In this document: positions 18,270-18,555 of the stretch, piece by piece | Numbering within the stretch: the first letter of the stretch is position 1 | How the letters are laid out: every line of letters begins with the position of its first letter | Source of the DNA: Candidatus Falkowiibacteriota bacterium | GTDB taxonomy: Bacteria > Patescibacteriota > Patescibacteriia > CAIXNZ01 | Assembly: GCA_903920975.1 (NCBI GenBank) | Contig: CAIXNZ010000017.1 | Location: 1-18,555, forward strand | Reading direction: 5' to 3' | DNA length: 18,555 nt | Translations under genes and position numbers: made by a program | The notes under the pieces: generated by a model | The model's input: only the letters and a program-made list of their open reading frames with translations | What the model was told of the DNA's origin: nothing | The model's database searches: none

Positions 18270-18554
18270 TTATAATTCAATTAATAAAATGCTAATTATG
18301 GCCAGGGCGATCCCCAGTTTATTTATGGTACTGACTTGTTCATTAAATAAGAAAATACCCAACACTGCGGTTAAAACTAAATTTAAGAGCGTGAAAATAA
18401 CCACGCCTTTTGACAAAAGCTGATACTTTAATGAATAGGCCCAAAAAAGAGTGCCCAGAAAATATACAACCAAACCAAAAACTAGGACAATATTTTTATT
18501 ATCTATAGACCACTTTTTAAATGTAACATCACCCACAACTTCCAAAATAACACC
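18270..18554 (-). CDS. SMR/EamA-like small transporter, nearly complete (cut at edge)
   Basis: The frame is open to the right edge of the window; codons before the TTG at 18545 add G-V-I-L, so the start lies a few codons outside. The sequence GVILEVVGDVTFKKWS matches the first helix of small multidrug resistance proteins, whose conserved membrane glutamate (E14 in EmrE) is the Glu of ILEVVG here. Three more hydrophobic segments follow, closing with LGIFLFNEQVSTINKLGIALAIISILLIEL (in the usual LGIxLxxxG form of helix 4). At about 95-100 residues it is a normal single-domain SMR/EamA half-transporter working as a dimer. Substrate unknown. It is first in an operon with the downstream lipoprotein. 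Confidence 0.78.
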   Translation of the reverse strand, partial: GVILEVVGDVTFKKWSIDNKNIVLVFGLVVYFLGTLFWAYSLKYQLLSKGVVIFTLLNLVLTAVLGIFLFNEQVSTINKLGIALAIISILLIEL

Positions 18555-18555
18555 T

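Noticed and set aside
1..18555. CRISPR array, tRNA, rRNA or insertion sequence
   Set aside because: No regular spaced repeats, no cloverleaf or rRNA-like tracts, and no transposase motif or flanking inverted repeats were seen.
1..18555. Alternative genetic code with UGA as glycine (as in Gracilibacteria)
   Set aside because: TGA ends mnmA, the RNHCP gene and the + orphan gene at sensible places, next to following starts or a terminator, and conserved frames have no internal TGA.

Overview
The window is an AT-rich bacterial segment that most resembles a Candidate Phyla Radiation (Patescibacteria) genome, probably near the Parcubacteria/Falkowbacteria grouping; the exact lineage cannot be fixed from this sequence. 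The reasons are the mix of families: a lone MnmA, an RNHCP zinc protein, a tiny CxxC...CxxC zinc-ribbon protein, a DUF4015-type glycoside-hydrolase-like protein paired with a secreted protein carrying the 'ADGKRYVFP' motif, a DedA-PAP2-LssY_C fusion, a SIMPL-domain protein, and many short orphan proteins. TGA works as a normal stop (it ends mnmA and others), so there is no UGA recoding. No rRNA, tRNA, CRISPR array or insertion sequence was seen.

Layout. 1-292: C-terminal part of a membrane protein on +. 346-2597: minus-strand pair mnmA then an MFS transporter (4-bp overlap), expressed from an apparently leaderless promoter. 2705-6879: an accessory block, all minus strand: histidine phosphatase, a signal-peptide beta-rich protein, a LOG-family protein, a two-gene operon of unknown proteins, and a three-gene operon of paralogous two-helix membrane proteins. 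6947-8715: secreted 'ADGKRYVFP' protein plus DUF4015-like hydrolase. 8780-11268: ATP-grasp ligase, membrane-anchored methyltransferase, and a propeller-like membrane protein. 11377-11682: lone + orphan. 11717-15445: operon of RlmD-like methyltransferase, RNHCP protein, and DedA-PAP2-LssY_C protein. 15614-15790: 58-residue zinc-ribbon gene. 15846-16580: SIMPL protein. 16750-17244: Cys-rich lipoprotein. 17320-18555: a second lipoprotein downstream of an SMR/EamA-like transporter cut by the window edge.

Two expression styles are visible. Core genes (mnmA, the RlmD-like gene, ATP-grasp, SIMPL) lack Shine-Dalgarno sequences; two of them have the -10 box exactly 6 nt before the ATG, which predicts leaderless mRNAs. 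Most accessory genes instead have strong SDs (mostly AAGGAGG-like), and where a promoter is visible it has a perfect TTGACA -35, with an intrinsic terminator closing the unit. The LOG-family gene is an exception, having no SD. Two adjacent accessory operons share a T(G/T)TACTAAGGTAC box exactly at -10, suggesting co-regulation of five small unknown proteins.

The most interesting leads are the shared box with its paralogous small-membrane-protein operon, the start-codon-sequestering leader hairpin of the zinc-ribbon gene, and the leaderless/SD split. No intergenic stretch exceeds about 170 bases; each holds promoters and/or terminators as listed.
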